Positions 48,656 to 57,135 of a stretch of 64,000 nt of DNA are shown here, one piece after another. Position 1 is the stretch's first letter; each line of letters begins with the position of its first letter. A program made the translations under genes and the position numbers. The DNA is from an uncultured bacterium (GTDB lineage Bacteria; Patescibacteriota; Saccharimonadia; Saccharimonadales; Saccharimonadaceae), in the NCBI GenBank assembly GCA_903952435.1, contig CAJBFN010000001.1, forward strand, positions 62,001 through 126,000. Reading direction: 5' to 3'. The notes under the pieces are model-generated. The model saw only the letters and a list, made by a program, of their open reading frames with translations, was not told where the DNA came from and did no database searches.

Positions 48656-49153
48656 ATGCTAAAAATATACAAAAGCAAAAAGTCATTCGGCAAGTTATTT
48701 ATCAATACTAAAAAAGAATTAGAAAATATATTAGGCGATGATTGCATAATCGAGCATGTTGGCAGCACGGCAATACCTGGTGTTGATGGCAAGGGTATTA
48801 TTGATGTCTTGATAGGTTTTGATAATGAAGAGCAAATTATTAAGGCGGCCGATAAATTATTACGTCATGGTTATTTTTCTGCAAGAAAAAAATTAGAAGG
48901 TCGGAAGGATCGCGTATTTATGTCGTCCAGTAATGACGATACTACTATCGGTGACGTGCATTTACATATGGTTTTAAAAAATAGCGCAGATTTTATCGAT
49001 TTTATTAAAGTTAGAGATTTTCTTCGCCAAAATCCAGATGAAGCTGAAAAATACTCTGAATTAAAATATAAAATTGCAAAAGATGCTGGTTTTGACAGGG
49101 AAGAATATAAAAAACAGAAGAGTAAATTTATCGAAGAAATATTAAGGAAATAG
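48656..49153 (+). CDS. GrpB family (nucleotidyltransferase-fold) protein
   Basis: CIIEHVGSTAIPGVDGKGIIDVLIGF. Confidence 0.93.
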   Translation: MLKIYKSKKSFGKLFINTKKELENILGDDCIIEHVGSTAIPGVDGKGIIDVLIGFDNEEQIIKAADKLLRHGYFSARKKLEGRKDRVFMSSSNDDTTIGDVHLHMVLKNSADFIDFIKVRDFLRQNPDEAEKYSELKYKIAKDAGFDREEYKKQKSKFIEEILRK

Positions 49154-49227
49154 TTTAATTTTATAGGTATAGCATAAAAACTTGAATTGCAAGCACTGTC
49201 CTTGTTCTAAGGTGATATAATTCTTAT

Positions 49228-50214
49228 ATGATTATCCCAGATAAGTTAAAACTTGGTGACGAGATACGTGTGATTGCCCCTGCAAGATCAATGGGTATTT
49301 TAAGTGACGAATTAAAAGATATTGCCAATAAGCGTCTTTCGGAATTAGGTTATAAAGTTAGTTTTGGCAAAAATGTCGATGTTATGGACGATTTTAAATC
49401 TTCGAGCGTAGATTCCAGAGTTGCGGATTTGCACGATGCTTTTTCGGATAAGAATGTTAAGGGCATTCTTACGGTTATTGGGGGCTTTAATAGTAACCAG
49501 ATGCTTGATTATATTGACTGGGATTTAATAAAAAATAATCCAAAAATATTTTGTGGCTTCTCGGACATTACAATTTTAAATAATGCTTTTTATGCAAAGA
49601 CTGGCCTAGTTTCTTATTCTGGACCTCATTATTCAACTTTTGGTCAGAAATTATATTTTGGCTATACTCTGGATTATTTTAAAAAATGTTGTGTTGATAG
49701 TGCGCCTTTCATCATTGAAGCTTCTTCTGAATGGAGCGATGACCCATGGTATAAAGATCAGGATAGTAGGCAACCAGCAAAAAATAATGGCTTTCTAGTG
49801 ATTAATGAAGGTAAGGCAGAGGGTATTGTGATCGGGGCTAATTTATGCACTTTTAATCTATTACAAGGCACACCGTATATGCCGAGCCTAACTGATACGA
49901 TTCTATTTATTGAAGACGATGCCCATGCTGACGGAACGGACGTCATGGAGTTTGACAGGAACTTACAATCAATAATACAGCTTCCAGATTTCAAAAATGT
50001 AAAAGGTATTGTTATTGGCAGATTTCAAAAAGCTGCAAATATGACAAATGATTTATTAACTAAAATTATTAAAACCAAAAAAGAACTCAATAATATCCCT
50101 ATTATTGCAGGTGTTGATTTTGGCCATACGGACCCCAAGGTAACTTTACCTATAGGAGGCAAAGTTAAGATGGATACCGATAGTAAATCGTTATTGACGA
50201 TAATAGAACACTAG
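49228..50214 (+). CDS. S66-family LD-carboxypeptidase / microcin C7 immunity MccF-like peptidase
   Basis: VIAPARSMGILS, GILTVIGGFNSNQMLDYIDWDLIKNNPKIFCGFSDITIL, IEDDAHADGTDVMEFDRNL. Confidence 0.9.
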   Translation: MIIPDKLKLGDEIRVIAPARSMGILSDELKDIANKRLSELGYKVSFGKNVDVMDDFKSSSVDSRVADLHDAFSDKNVKGILTVIGGFNSNQMLDYIDWDLIKNNPKIFCGFSDITILNNAFYAKTGLVSYSGPHYSTFGQKLYFGYTLDYFKKCCVDSAPFIIEASSEWSDDPWYKDQDSRQPAKNNGFLVINEGKAEGIVIGANLCTFNLLQGTPYMPSLTDTILFIEDDAHADGTDVMEFDRNLQSIIQLPDFKNVKGIVIGRFQKAANMTNDLLTKIIKTKKELNNIPIIAGVDFGHTDPKVTLPIGGKVKMDTDSKSLLTIIEH

Positions 50215-50259
50215 ACTAAATAACCACTATCCTTGTTAAGATTATTTAATTATAGATGT

Positions 50260-51003
50260 CTATACCTTAGTAACAATTTCTAGCGCAATTTGAAATAGTT
50301 TTGCTGAATTTCGTTCGTTCTCTTGCGGGTTTTTGCCGTCGATGTTATCATCGGTGATTAAAAAGCTAGCAAAACTTATACTGCGAAACTGTGCAACAGC
50401 TAGCAGTGATGCCAGCTCCATATCAACAGCTACGCATCCATTATTCTTCATTGTCTGTAATTTTCCAGCCGTTTCTCGATACACGGCATCGGTTGTCCAG
50501 ACTTTGCCGTTTAGAAAAGGTATGCTATTTTCAGAAAATAATTTCTTCATTATATTTATTGAATTATCATTCTGGGCAACTTCATCGCTTGGTGATAAAT
50601 AATGATAGCTTACGCCCTCTTCGCGAAATGCAGAATTTGGAATAATAATAGTATTTTTGTTAATTTCTCTGTTTATTGCACCGCATGTGCCAAACGCGAC
50701 AATTTTGTTTATACCGCTTGCAATTAGTAGCTCCATGTCTGCAGCCGACATAGACGCACCGCCAGCTCCACTGGCTGGTGATACCAACAATATATTTTCT
50801 TGTTCATGCTGATACATAAGAAAATTATTAAAAACTCTTCCACTGGCATTTTTAGCTGGAAAAACTTCAATATTACCTTGTTCGCTTACATAATTTTCCC
50901 AAACTTCATCATCAAAAATCATTAAAGCTTTTTTGGGGCCGCCGAGAAGGTTAAGATTAGGCGGGTTAAATAAGGCATTTTTATCTGGGTCAAAGTTAAT
51001 CAT
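50260..51003 (-). CDS. Nucleoside phosphorylase (PNP/UDP family)
   Basis: LLIASGINKIVAFGTCGAINREI, GCVAVDMELASLLAVAQFRS. Confidence 0.9.
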   Translation of the reverse strand: MINFDPDKNALFNPPNLNLLGGPKKALMIFDDEVWENYVSEQGNIEVFPAKNASGRVFNNFLMYQHEQENILLVSPASGAGGASMSAADMELLIASGINKIVAFGTCGAINREINKNTIIIPNSAFREEGVSYHYLSPSDEVAQNDNSINIMKKLFSENSIPFLNGKVWTTDAVYRETAGKLQTMKNNGCVAVDMELASLLAVAQFRSISFASFLITDDNIDGKNPQENERNSAKLFQIALEIVTKV

Positions 51004-51116
51004 TTTTTATCCTTTTTGATTATAAAATTAATTATAACATCATGCACGTCTTATAATATTTGGCATAAGGTTAATTTGGGCTTTAGTTTATCTACGGCTT
51101 TGTTATAGTTATAGCT

Positions 51117-51668
51117 ATGAACGATATAATTTCAAAGGCCGGTAGCCTAAAAATAAAACTAACCAAACCAGATGTTAATCGTGATGCGCCTTTTGCCTTG
51201 GGTTGGTTCGAATCTATTCACGGAAAGCAAACATTATTACTTATGGGTAATGCTGAAAACGAAATAAAACCACCCACTCTTGAAGGTGAAAAGAAAACAC
51301 TTCAAAAATTTATCGAATTAGAAAAATCTAATGAACAGCTGACTTGGATGATTCAGGCTGATAATAAGACAATCGGAGCTGTATGGATTGAGCTGAAGGA
51401 TACTGAGTTTGTTAAGTCACCAGCCGTTCATATGATGATAGGTGATCCAGAATATCGAGGTCAGGGTATTGGTAGGGCTATTATGTTCGAGATGATTAAA
51501 TATGCAAAAGAAAAATTAAAATCTAGTGTTATATACTCTCGTCATCTCGTAAGTAATAAACCGGTCACAGCATTGCTAGACTCTTTTAGTTTTATTAATG
51601 ACGGTAAAAGTTATATTGATAGTAATAATCTTGAATGGCAAAATATTAAATTGACATTTGATATATAG
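51117..51668 (+). CDS. GNAT-family N-acetyltransferase
   Basis: HMMIGDPEYRGQGIGRAIMFEMIKYAKEKL. Confidence 0.9.
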   Translation: MNDIISKAGSLKIKLTKPDVNRDAPFALGWFESIHGKQTLLLMGNAENEIKPPTLEGEKKTLQKFIELEKSNEQLTWMIQADNKTIGAVWIELKDTEFVKSPAVHMMIGDPEYRGQGIGRAIMFEMIKYAKEKLKSSVIYSRHLVSNKPVTALLDSFSFINDGKSYIDSNNLEWQNIKLTFDI

Positions 51669-51695
51669 CAATTCGGCATTTAATAGCGTAAATGT

Positions 51696-51701
51696 TATAA
51701 T
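51696..51701 (+). promoter_or_regulatory. Putative -10 element (TATAAT) 8 nt upstream of the first ATG of the NRPS-containing operon
   Basis: gtTATAATaataaaATG; same spacing as at many other genes in the window. Confidence 0.5.
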
Positions 51702-51709
51702 AATAAAAT

Positions 51710-51976
51710 ATGAAGTGTAACCTCTGTAACTTTTTGGATTCTAATGGCCTTATAGAACAATGGCCATCAAAAAGGGCTAATCAGTTGGAAATTATAAAGT
51801 ATCTTGCAGATAAATTCCCTATTGGATCAACATATTCCGACAAAGAAATAAATCAAAAACTTAAGGATCTGCATACTTTTGGCGATTGGGCTATACTTCG
51901 TCGCGAATTGTGCGATCTTGGGTATTTTGAACGAGATAGAAATGGCACAATCTATATCAGAGTTGAAAGAGTATAA
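51710..51976 (+). CDS. DUF2087-domain protein
   Basis: LADKFPIGSTYSDKEINQKLKDLHTFGDWAILRRELCDLGYFERDRNGTIY. Confidence 0.85.
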   Translation: MKCNLCNFLDSNGLIEQWPSKRANQLEIIKYLADKFPIGSTYSDKEINQKLKDLHTFGDWAILRRELCDLGYFERDRNGTIYIRVERV

Positions 51977-51979
51977 TAA

Positions 51980-53014
51980 ATGTCTCCAGAAAAAATTGTT
52001 TATTATAATAAAGATCACGCAAACCACAAAGGTTGGATTGATAATGAAGGTAAGCCCTGGGATGTCCCCGAAAGACTTTTTAAGGTAGTTGACGCACTAT
52101 TAAGTGATGACAGCCTAAATATTGATTGGATGGTTTCGCCAGAGTTTCATAAAGAGACAATGGATCTTATATCAAAAGTACATTCAGTTGATATGATAAA
52201 GGCTATTAGCGACGCAAGCAAGAACGCCACATTGAACATCCCAGGTAAAACTTTCTACGATAAAGATGCTGAAGCTAATACATCTCTAATTTACCCAGGG
52301 ACTTTTGAGCAAGCTATTATGTCCGTCGAATGTGCGGTATCTGCCGCCGACTCATTGATAAATGGCGAGACAAATCTTGCTATTACTGTCAGTAGGCCAC
52401 CGGGACATCATGCTGGTAGGGAATTTTATCATGGGTTCTGTTATCTTAATAATGCCGCTGTCGCTGCCGAGGCTATGAAGAATAACAACAAGAAAGTCGC
52501 CATACTGGATATAGATGTTCACCATGGTGATGGCACTCAGGATATTTTTTTAAATGACCCAAATGTCATGTATGTATCTTTGCATGCTGACCCGAATTTA
52601 GTTATGCCAGGTACTGGATACAGCCATGAAATAGGTGTCGGCGAGGGTCTTGAAAGAACTGTTAATTTACCATTCCCAATAGGCATCGAGGCAAATGAAT
52701 ATATGAATCTATTAATAAACGCTCAAGAAAAAATAAAAGGGTTTGGCGCAGATTACTTAATCATCGAAGCGGGATTTGATGGTCATAAAAATGAATATCC
52801 TAATCTTCCACCTATTACGCAACTTGGAGATTCTGAATATAGAGAAATAGGGAGACATATTGGCGAACTTAATTTACCAAGCTTAGTTGTATTTAGTGGT
52901 GGCTACAACCAAGACGTTACCGCTCCTGCTTTTGTTTCTTACATAAAAGGCATGGAAGACTCATTACTTATAGATAGGCCGATAGTCCATACGACCGACG
53001 AATTAATACCCTAA
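51980..53014 (+). CDS. Histone deacetylase / acetylpolyamine amidohydrolase family protein
   Basis: TVSRPPGHHAGREFYHGFCYLNNAAVAAEAM, VAILDIDVHHGDGTQDIF, VVFSGGYNQDV. Confidence 0.95.
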   Translation: MSPEKIVYYNKDHANHKGWIDNEGKPWDVPERLFKVVDALLSDDSLNIDWMVSPEFHKETMDLISKVHSVDMIKAISDASKNATLNIPGKTFYDKDAEANTSLIYPGTFEQAIMSVECAVSAADSLINGETNLAITVSRPPGHHAGREFYHGFCYLNNAAVAAEAMKNNNKKVAILDIDVHHGDGTQDIFLNDPNVMYVSLHADPNLVMPGTGYSHEIGVGEGLERTVNLPFPIGIEANEYMNLLINAQEKIKGFGADYLIIEAGFDGHKNEYPNLPPITQLGDSEYREIGRHIGELNLPSLVVFSGGYNQDVTAPAFVSYIKGMEDSLLIDRPIVHTTDELIP

Positions 53015-53031
53015 CCAAAAGACTTACCAAA

Positions 53032-53616
53032 ATGATTGATATTTATATAGTAGAAAGAGCTAAATTAAAAAACGATTCTCGTAAAGTTATTCGTCGTATA
53101 GTTGAATGTATTCTAAGTTCACGCTTAAACTCAACCAGTCTTATAGGCATGTCATTCGATGAATATGGTAAACCATATATCAAGAAAAACTATAGAACAA
53201 ATTTTAATTATTCTCATTCCAAAAACATAGTAGCTATTTCTGTTGTTGCAGATACGGAAGATATTGGCATTGATACGGAACCGTTAGACAGGAGCGTTGA
53301 GATAAGTAAAATTGCACATAGTGCTTTTTCTGAAAGAGAGCTGTTAAAAATACCTAATGATAGATTTGTAAACGCTTGGTGTTTAAAAGAAGCGTCGGTG
53401 AAAATGGTAGGAAAAGGATTTAGAGAGGCGGATCCGTCAGAGTTTTCCATTGAACAAAATCAAAATAAATTTCTTTTACTGCAGGGATTAAGACAAATCG
53501 CCTGCGGTTACACGGAGACATGTATTTATCGTGAAGATGTTATCACGATATGTTCATCGAGTAAAATAGAAGGGATAAATATAATTTTATATAACATAGC
53601 TGATACAATATATTAA
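53032..53616 (+). CDS. Sfp-type 4'-phosphopantetheinyl transferase
   Basis: NFNYSHSKNIVAISV, IGIDTEPL, NAWCLKEASVKMVGKGF; directly upstream of the NRPS genes. Confidence 0.92.
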   Translation: MIDIYIVERAKLKNDSRKVIRRIVECILSSRLNSTSLIGMSFDEYGKPYIKKNYRTNFNYSHSKNIVAISVVADTEDIGIDTEPLDRSVEISKIAHSAFSERELLKIPNDRFVNAWCLKEASVKMVGKGFREADPSEFSIEQNQNKFLLLQGLRQIACGYTETCIYREDVITICSSSKIEGINIILYNIADTIY

Positions 53617-53632
53617 CAAGAGAGTTGACTTT

Positions 53633-55411
53633 ATGAGTAAAGATTTTTACGTACTTGGCTATAGTGGTTTAGATGGCTATCTAAAATATAAGAATAGCAA
53701 TATTATTAGCCTTTCAGATAGAGAGTCGCTCGTAAGTCAAGGAATGGATGCAGCTGCTGCGCTTTTGAAAAATGGCCAAATAATTGCCGCCTCAGCAGAA
53801 GAACGTTTTGGTACTATAAAACATACAGGTAACTTTCCGATGCATGCTATTAACGCTTGTTTAAATAAGGCGGGTATTAAGATATCTGATATTAGTTGCT
53901 TTGCTCATAATTTTAATTATGAACCATATAAAGAACTATTTTTTCTGAATGATTATTCTAAAAATTTATTTGATTCAATACTCAGCGATAAGGCCCAGAT
54001 CGATTTATTTAAATTAAATTACAATATAGATGTTAATGATAAATTCTTCGGCTTCGACCACCATATGTGCCATGCCGCATATGCGTTTGAAACAAGTGGG
54101 TATGAAGCGTCGCTAGTTATCATCGCAGATGGTTTAGGCGAATTTAATAGTATAAGCGTTTATAGTGGTGATAAAATTCAAGGCTTAAAACTGCTAAAAA
54201 CATATGGGCCATCAAGTTCACTGGGAATTTTATATTCTGCTGCAACCGATTATCTAGGGTTTCTTACAAACTCAGATGAGTATAAGATAATGGGCTTAGC
54301 TGCGTATGGAAACAAGACTGTATATAAAAAGCTTTTTGACGAGATTGTTGTGCTTTCTGATAATGGTAGAATTGAAATAAAAAATTTAGTTCCACAAAAA
54401 ATCAATAAACCAGAAGAACGAGAGACCTATGTGTATTTTAAGAGTTGGCTATCTCAATATATATTTAAAGAAAGAGACCCAAACGCTCCAGTCGAGCAGA
54501 AGCACAAAGACTTCGCGGCAGCCTTGCAAGAAAAAATCAATGAAGCAGTTCTGCATTTAGTTCGTCATTGGAGCCATACAACTGGTTTAAATAGTTTATG
54601 CATGGCTGGAGGTGTTGCGTTAAATTGTGTCGCAAATGAGCGCATTGCAAAATCAGGTTTGGTAAAAAGATTTTATGTAGCTCCAGCATCATCAGATGAC
54701 GGGACTTCACTTGGTGCAGCTCTAATAGCTATGCGAAATCGTGGGATATCTTTGAGTAAAAAACATTTTCTTGACATGCCTTTTTATGGCCCATCTATCG
54801 CAGAAGGTATCATAGATTATAGACTGCCAACTGAATTATCTGTTGAAAAACTTAAAGACGGCAAACTTATAGAAATCGTTGCTGATGCACTTGTGGATAA
54901 TAAAATAGTTGCGTGGGCACAGGGGAATATGGAATTTGGGCCACGAGCTCTAGGGCATAGAAGCATATTAGCGATTCCATGTGATGCTAAAATGCGCGAA
55001 AGATTAAATATAGTCACAAAACAACGAGAAAGCTTTAGACCGTTTGCGCCAATCGTGAAAAAAGAATCTATAAATAAATATTTTGAAACATATGATGGCG
55101 TTGTATATAAACATATGTTAGTAAATACCAAAGTACGAGAGAAATATCGTTCTAAACTCCAAGCCGTGATCCACATCGATGGTACTTCTAGAGCACAAGC
55201 AGTTGATAAAAAAGACTTACCATTATTATGGAAGCTTCTCGATGAAATCGAGCGACGAACTACAATTCCAGTACTTCTCAATACATCATTTAATTTAAAA
55301 TCTATGCCAATCGTATGTTATAAAAAGGATGCAATAGAATCGTATTTAAATTCAGATATTGATTTGCTAGTTATTAACAACGAAGTAATACGTAAGAGGC
55401 AAAAAAAGTGA
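53633..55411 (+). CDS. NodU/CmcH/TobZ-family O-carbamoyltransferase
   Basis: FGFDHHMCHAAYAFETSGYEASLVIIADGLGE, SLCMAGGVALNCVANERI, WAQGNMEFGPRALGHRSILAIP. Confidence 0.95.
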   Translation: MSKDFYVLGYSGLDGYLKYKNSNIISLSDRESLVSQGMDAAAALLKNGQIIAASAEERFGTIKHTGNFPMHAINACLNKAGIKISDISCFAHNFNYEPYKELFFLNDYSKNLFDSILSDKAQIDLFKLNYNIDVNDKFFGFDHHMCHAAYAFETSGYEASLVIIADGLGEFNSISVYSGDKIQGLKLLKTYGPSSSLGILYSAATDYLGFLTNSDEYKIMGLAAYGNKTVYKKLFDEIVVLSDNGRIEIKNLVPQKINKPEERETYVYFKSWLSQYIFKERDPNAPVEQKHKDFAAALQEKINEAVLHLVRHWSHTTGLNSLCMAGGVALNCVANERIAKSGLVKRFYVAPASSDDGTSLGAALIAMRNRGISLSKKHFLDMPFYGPSIAEGIIDYRLPTELSVEKLKDGKLIEIVADALVDNKIVAWAQGNMEFGPRALGHRSILAIPCDAKMRERLNIVTKQRESFRPFAPIVKKESINKYFETYDGVVYKHMLVNTKVREKYRSKLQAVIHIDGTSRAQAVDKKDLPLLWKLLDEIERRTTIPVLLNTSFNLKSMPIVCYKKDAIESYLNSDIDLLVINNEVIRKRQKK

Positions 55412-57135
55412 TAGCAAAACAATTACAAATAATCGTTAATTCAAATCCCAATAAAATATCCATAGATGATTGCAATGGAGGAGAGATTAGCTATAGGCAA
55501 TTATGGGAATTAGTTTGTACTTTTTCTGCAGCAATAGATGATTTTGCTCAAGACGATAAATATATTGGCTTAATAGCCGACCAAGATGCATACGCCGTTA
55601 TCGCTCTAGTTTCGACGATATTAAATGGTAGGACTATTATTCCTATAGATCCTAGGCTAAGCGCATTAGAGATTGAAGAAATATTGTCACCTTTTACTTG
55701 CAAGATTATATGCCGAAATATAGACACCCGTATTTTTAGTAAGCGCTTTGTCGCTTTAGAATGTGAAGATCTGATATCTAGAGAGTCTACTAACTATTGC
55801 TTTAAAGATGAAGATACCGATGCATATATTATCCATACATCGGGTACTACTGGCAAACCAAAACCAGTTCTTGCCAAGCAGGGAGCCTTGTTGCATGTTG
55901 TGACTGAGTTAATTTCAAGATATTATATTGACAATAATTCCAATGTTCTGCAATTCGCTTATATGAGCTTTGACTCGTCTTTAGCAGAAATCTTTAGTAC
56001 ATTTCTTTCTGGTGGCACCTTGATAATTCCAGGCTGCCAATTGAGAAATGATGCATATAGCGTTCTTGAGACTTTACTAATGCGTAAAGCTATATCTGTA
56101 GCAACGTTACCTCCGTCATTTGCCCTGGGCTGTAAGACTACCGCGCTATCAAATTTAGATACATTGATTTTAGCTGGTGAAGAATGCCCTATAAATCTAG
56201 CAAATAGTTTATATAAAAAAGTAAAGCACCTAATAAACGCCTATGGACCCACTGAGTCAATTATATGTGCGACTACCTATGAGATAAAGTCCCTACAAAA
56301 TATTTGCAGAGTTCCAATTGGTACGCCTCTAAACGGCATGCGAATCGAGATCGCTAATATAAAAGAAAATTGTAGCGATACGCCAGGATCCGGTGAGATG
56401 TTATTATTCAGTGACTATTTAGCACAAGGTTATCCAGGTCACAAGAGAGAAACATCAGAAAAATTCAAAGTCAATCCAAAAACGAATGCTATTTACTATA
56501 CAACCGGAGATATTGGCCACATAAATGATGATGGCAACTACGAGTTTTTGGGAAGAATAGATAATCAGATAAAAATCAATGGCCAACGGATTGAGCTAGA
56601 AAGTATTGAATCTAACATTAAAAGAATCACCGGCATTACCGAGCTGATTGTAATTTATGACGGCCATCTATATTGCGCATACAAAAATAATGGAGCAGCC
56701 CAATCCTTTGATATTAGGGGTTCATTGTCTGGTAAAATGTCTCTTCATACAATTCCAAATGTATTTATTTTGGTTGATTCAATCCTGCTTGATGGTAATG
56801 GTAAAATAAATCGTCGCGATATGCTTAATAAAATAAAAGAACAATTGCGTAGTACAAAAACTATAAATAAAACCGATAATAATTTTTGTAATGAAATGAT
56901 TATTCTCTGGGAAGCAACAATATCTGCATCTAATTCAATGATTAACGATAATTCAGACTTCTTTGAAGTTGGCGGTGATTCGTTATCTGCTCTAAGACTC
57001 GTCAAGGCTATAAACGACAAATATTTAATAAATATTAAATTAGCAGAAATCCTACAGGGCACCGTAACCCCTTTAAAAATGAGTTCAATAGTAGAGAATA
57101 AGCTTATCTTGACGAGAACATTGAATGATAACTAA
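55408..57135 (+). CDS. NRPS loading-type module: A-PCP (GTG start)
   Basis: A3 IIHTSGTTGKPKPVLAK; A5 NAYGPTESI; A7/A8 YYTTGDIGHINDDGNYEFLGRIDNQIKINGQRIELESIE; A10 NGKINRR; PCP DFFEVGGDSLSALRLV. Confidence 0.96.
   Translation: MIAKQLQIIVNSNPNKISIDDCNGGEISYRQLWELVCTFSAAIDDFAQDDKYIGLIADQDAYAVIALVSTILNGRTIIPIDPRLSALEIEEILSPFTCKIICRNIDTRIFSKRFVALECEDLISRESTNYCFKDEDTDAYIIHTSGTTGKPKPVLAKQGALLHVVTELISRYYIDNNSNVLQFAYMSFDSSLAEIFSTFLSGGTLIIPGCQLRNDAYSVLETLLMRKAISVATLPPSFALGCKTTALSNLDTLILAGEECPINLANSLYKKVKHLINAYGPTESIICATTYEIKSLQNICRVPIGTPLNGMRIEIANIKENCSDTPGSGEMLLFSDYLAQGYPGHKRETSEKFKVNPKTNAIYYTTGDIGHINDDGNYEFLGRIDNQIKINGQRIELESIESNIKRITGITELIVIYDGHLYCAYKNNGAAQSFDIRGSLSGKMSLHTIPNVFILVDSILLDGNGKINRRDMLNKIKEQLRSTKTINKTDNNFCNEMIILWEATISASNSMINDNSDFFEVGGDSLSALRLVKAINDKYLINIKLAEILQGTVTPLKMSSIVENKLILTRTLNDN

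Noticed and set aside
51651-51656. TTGACA considered as the -35 of the NRPS operon promoter
   Set aside because: Spacing to TATAAT (51696) is about 39 nt, far from 17 nt, and it lies within the GNAT coding region.
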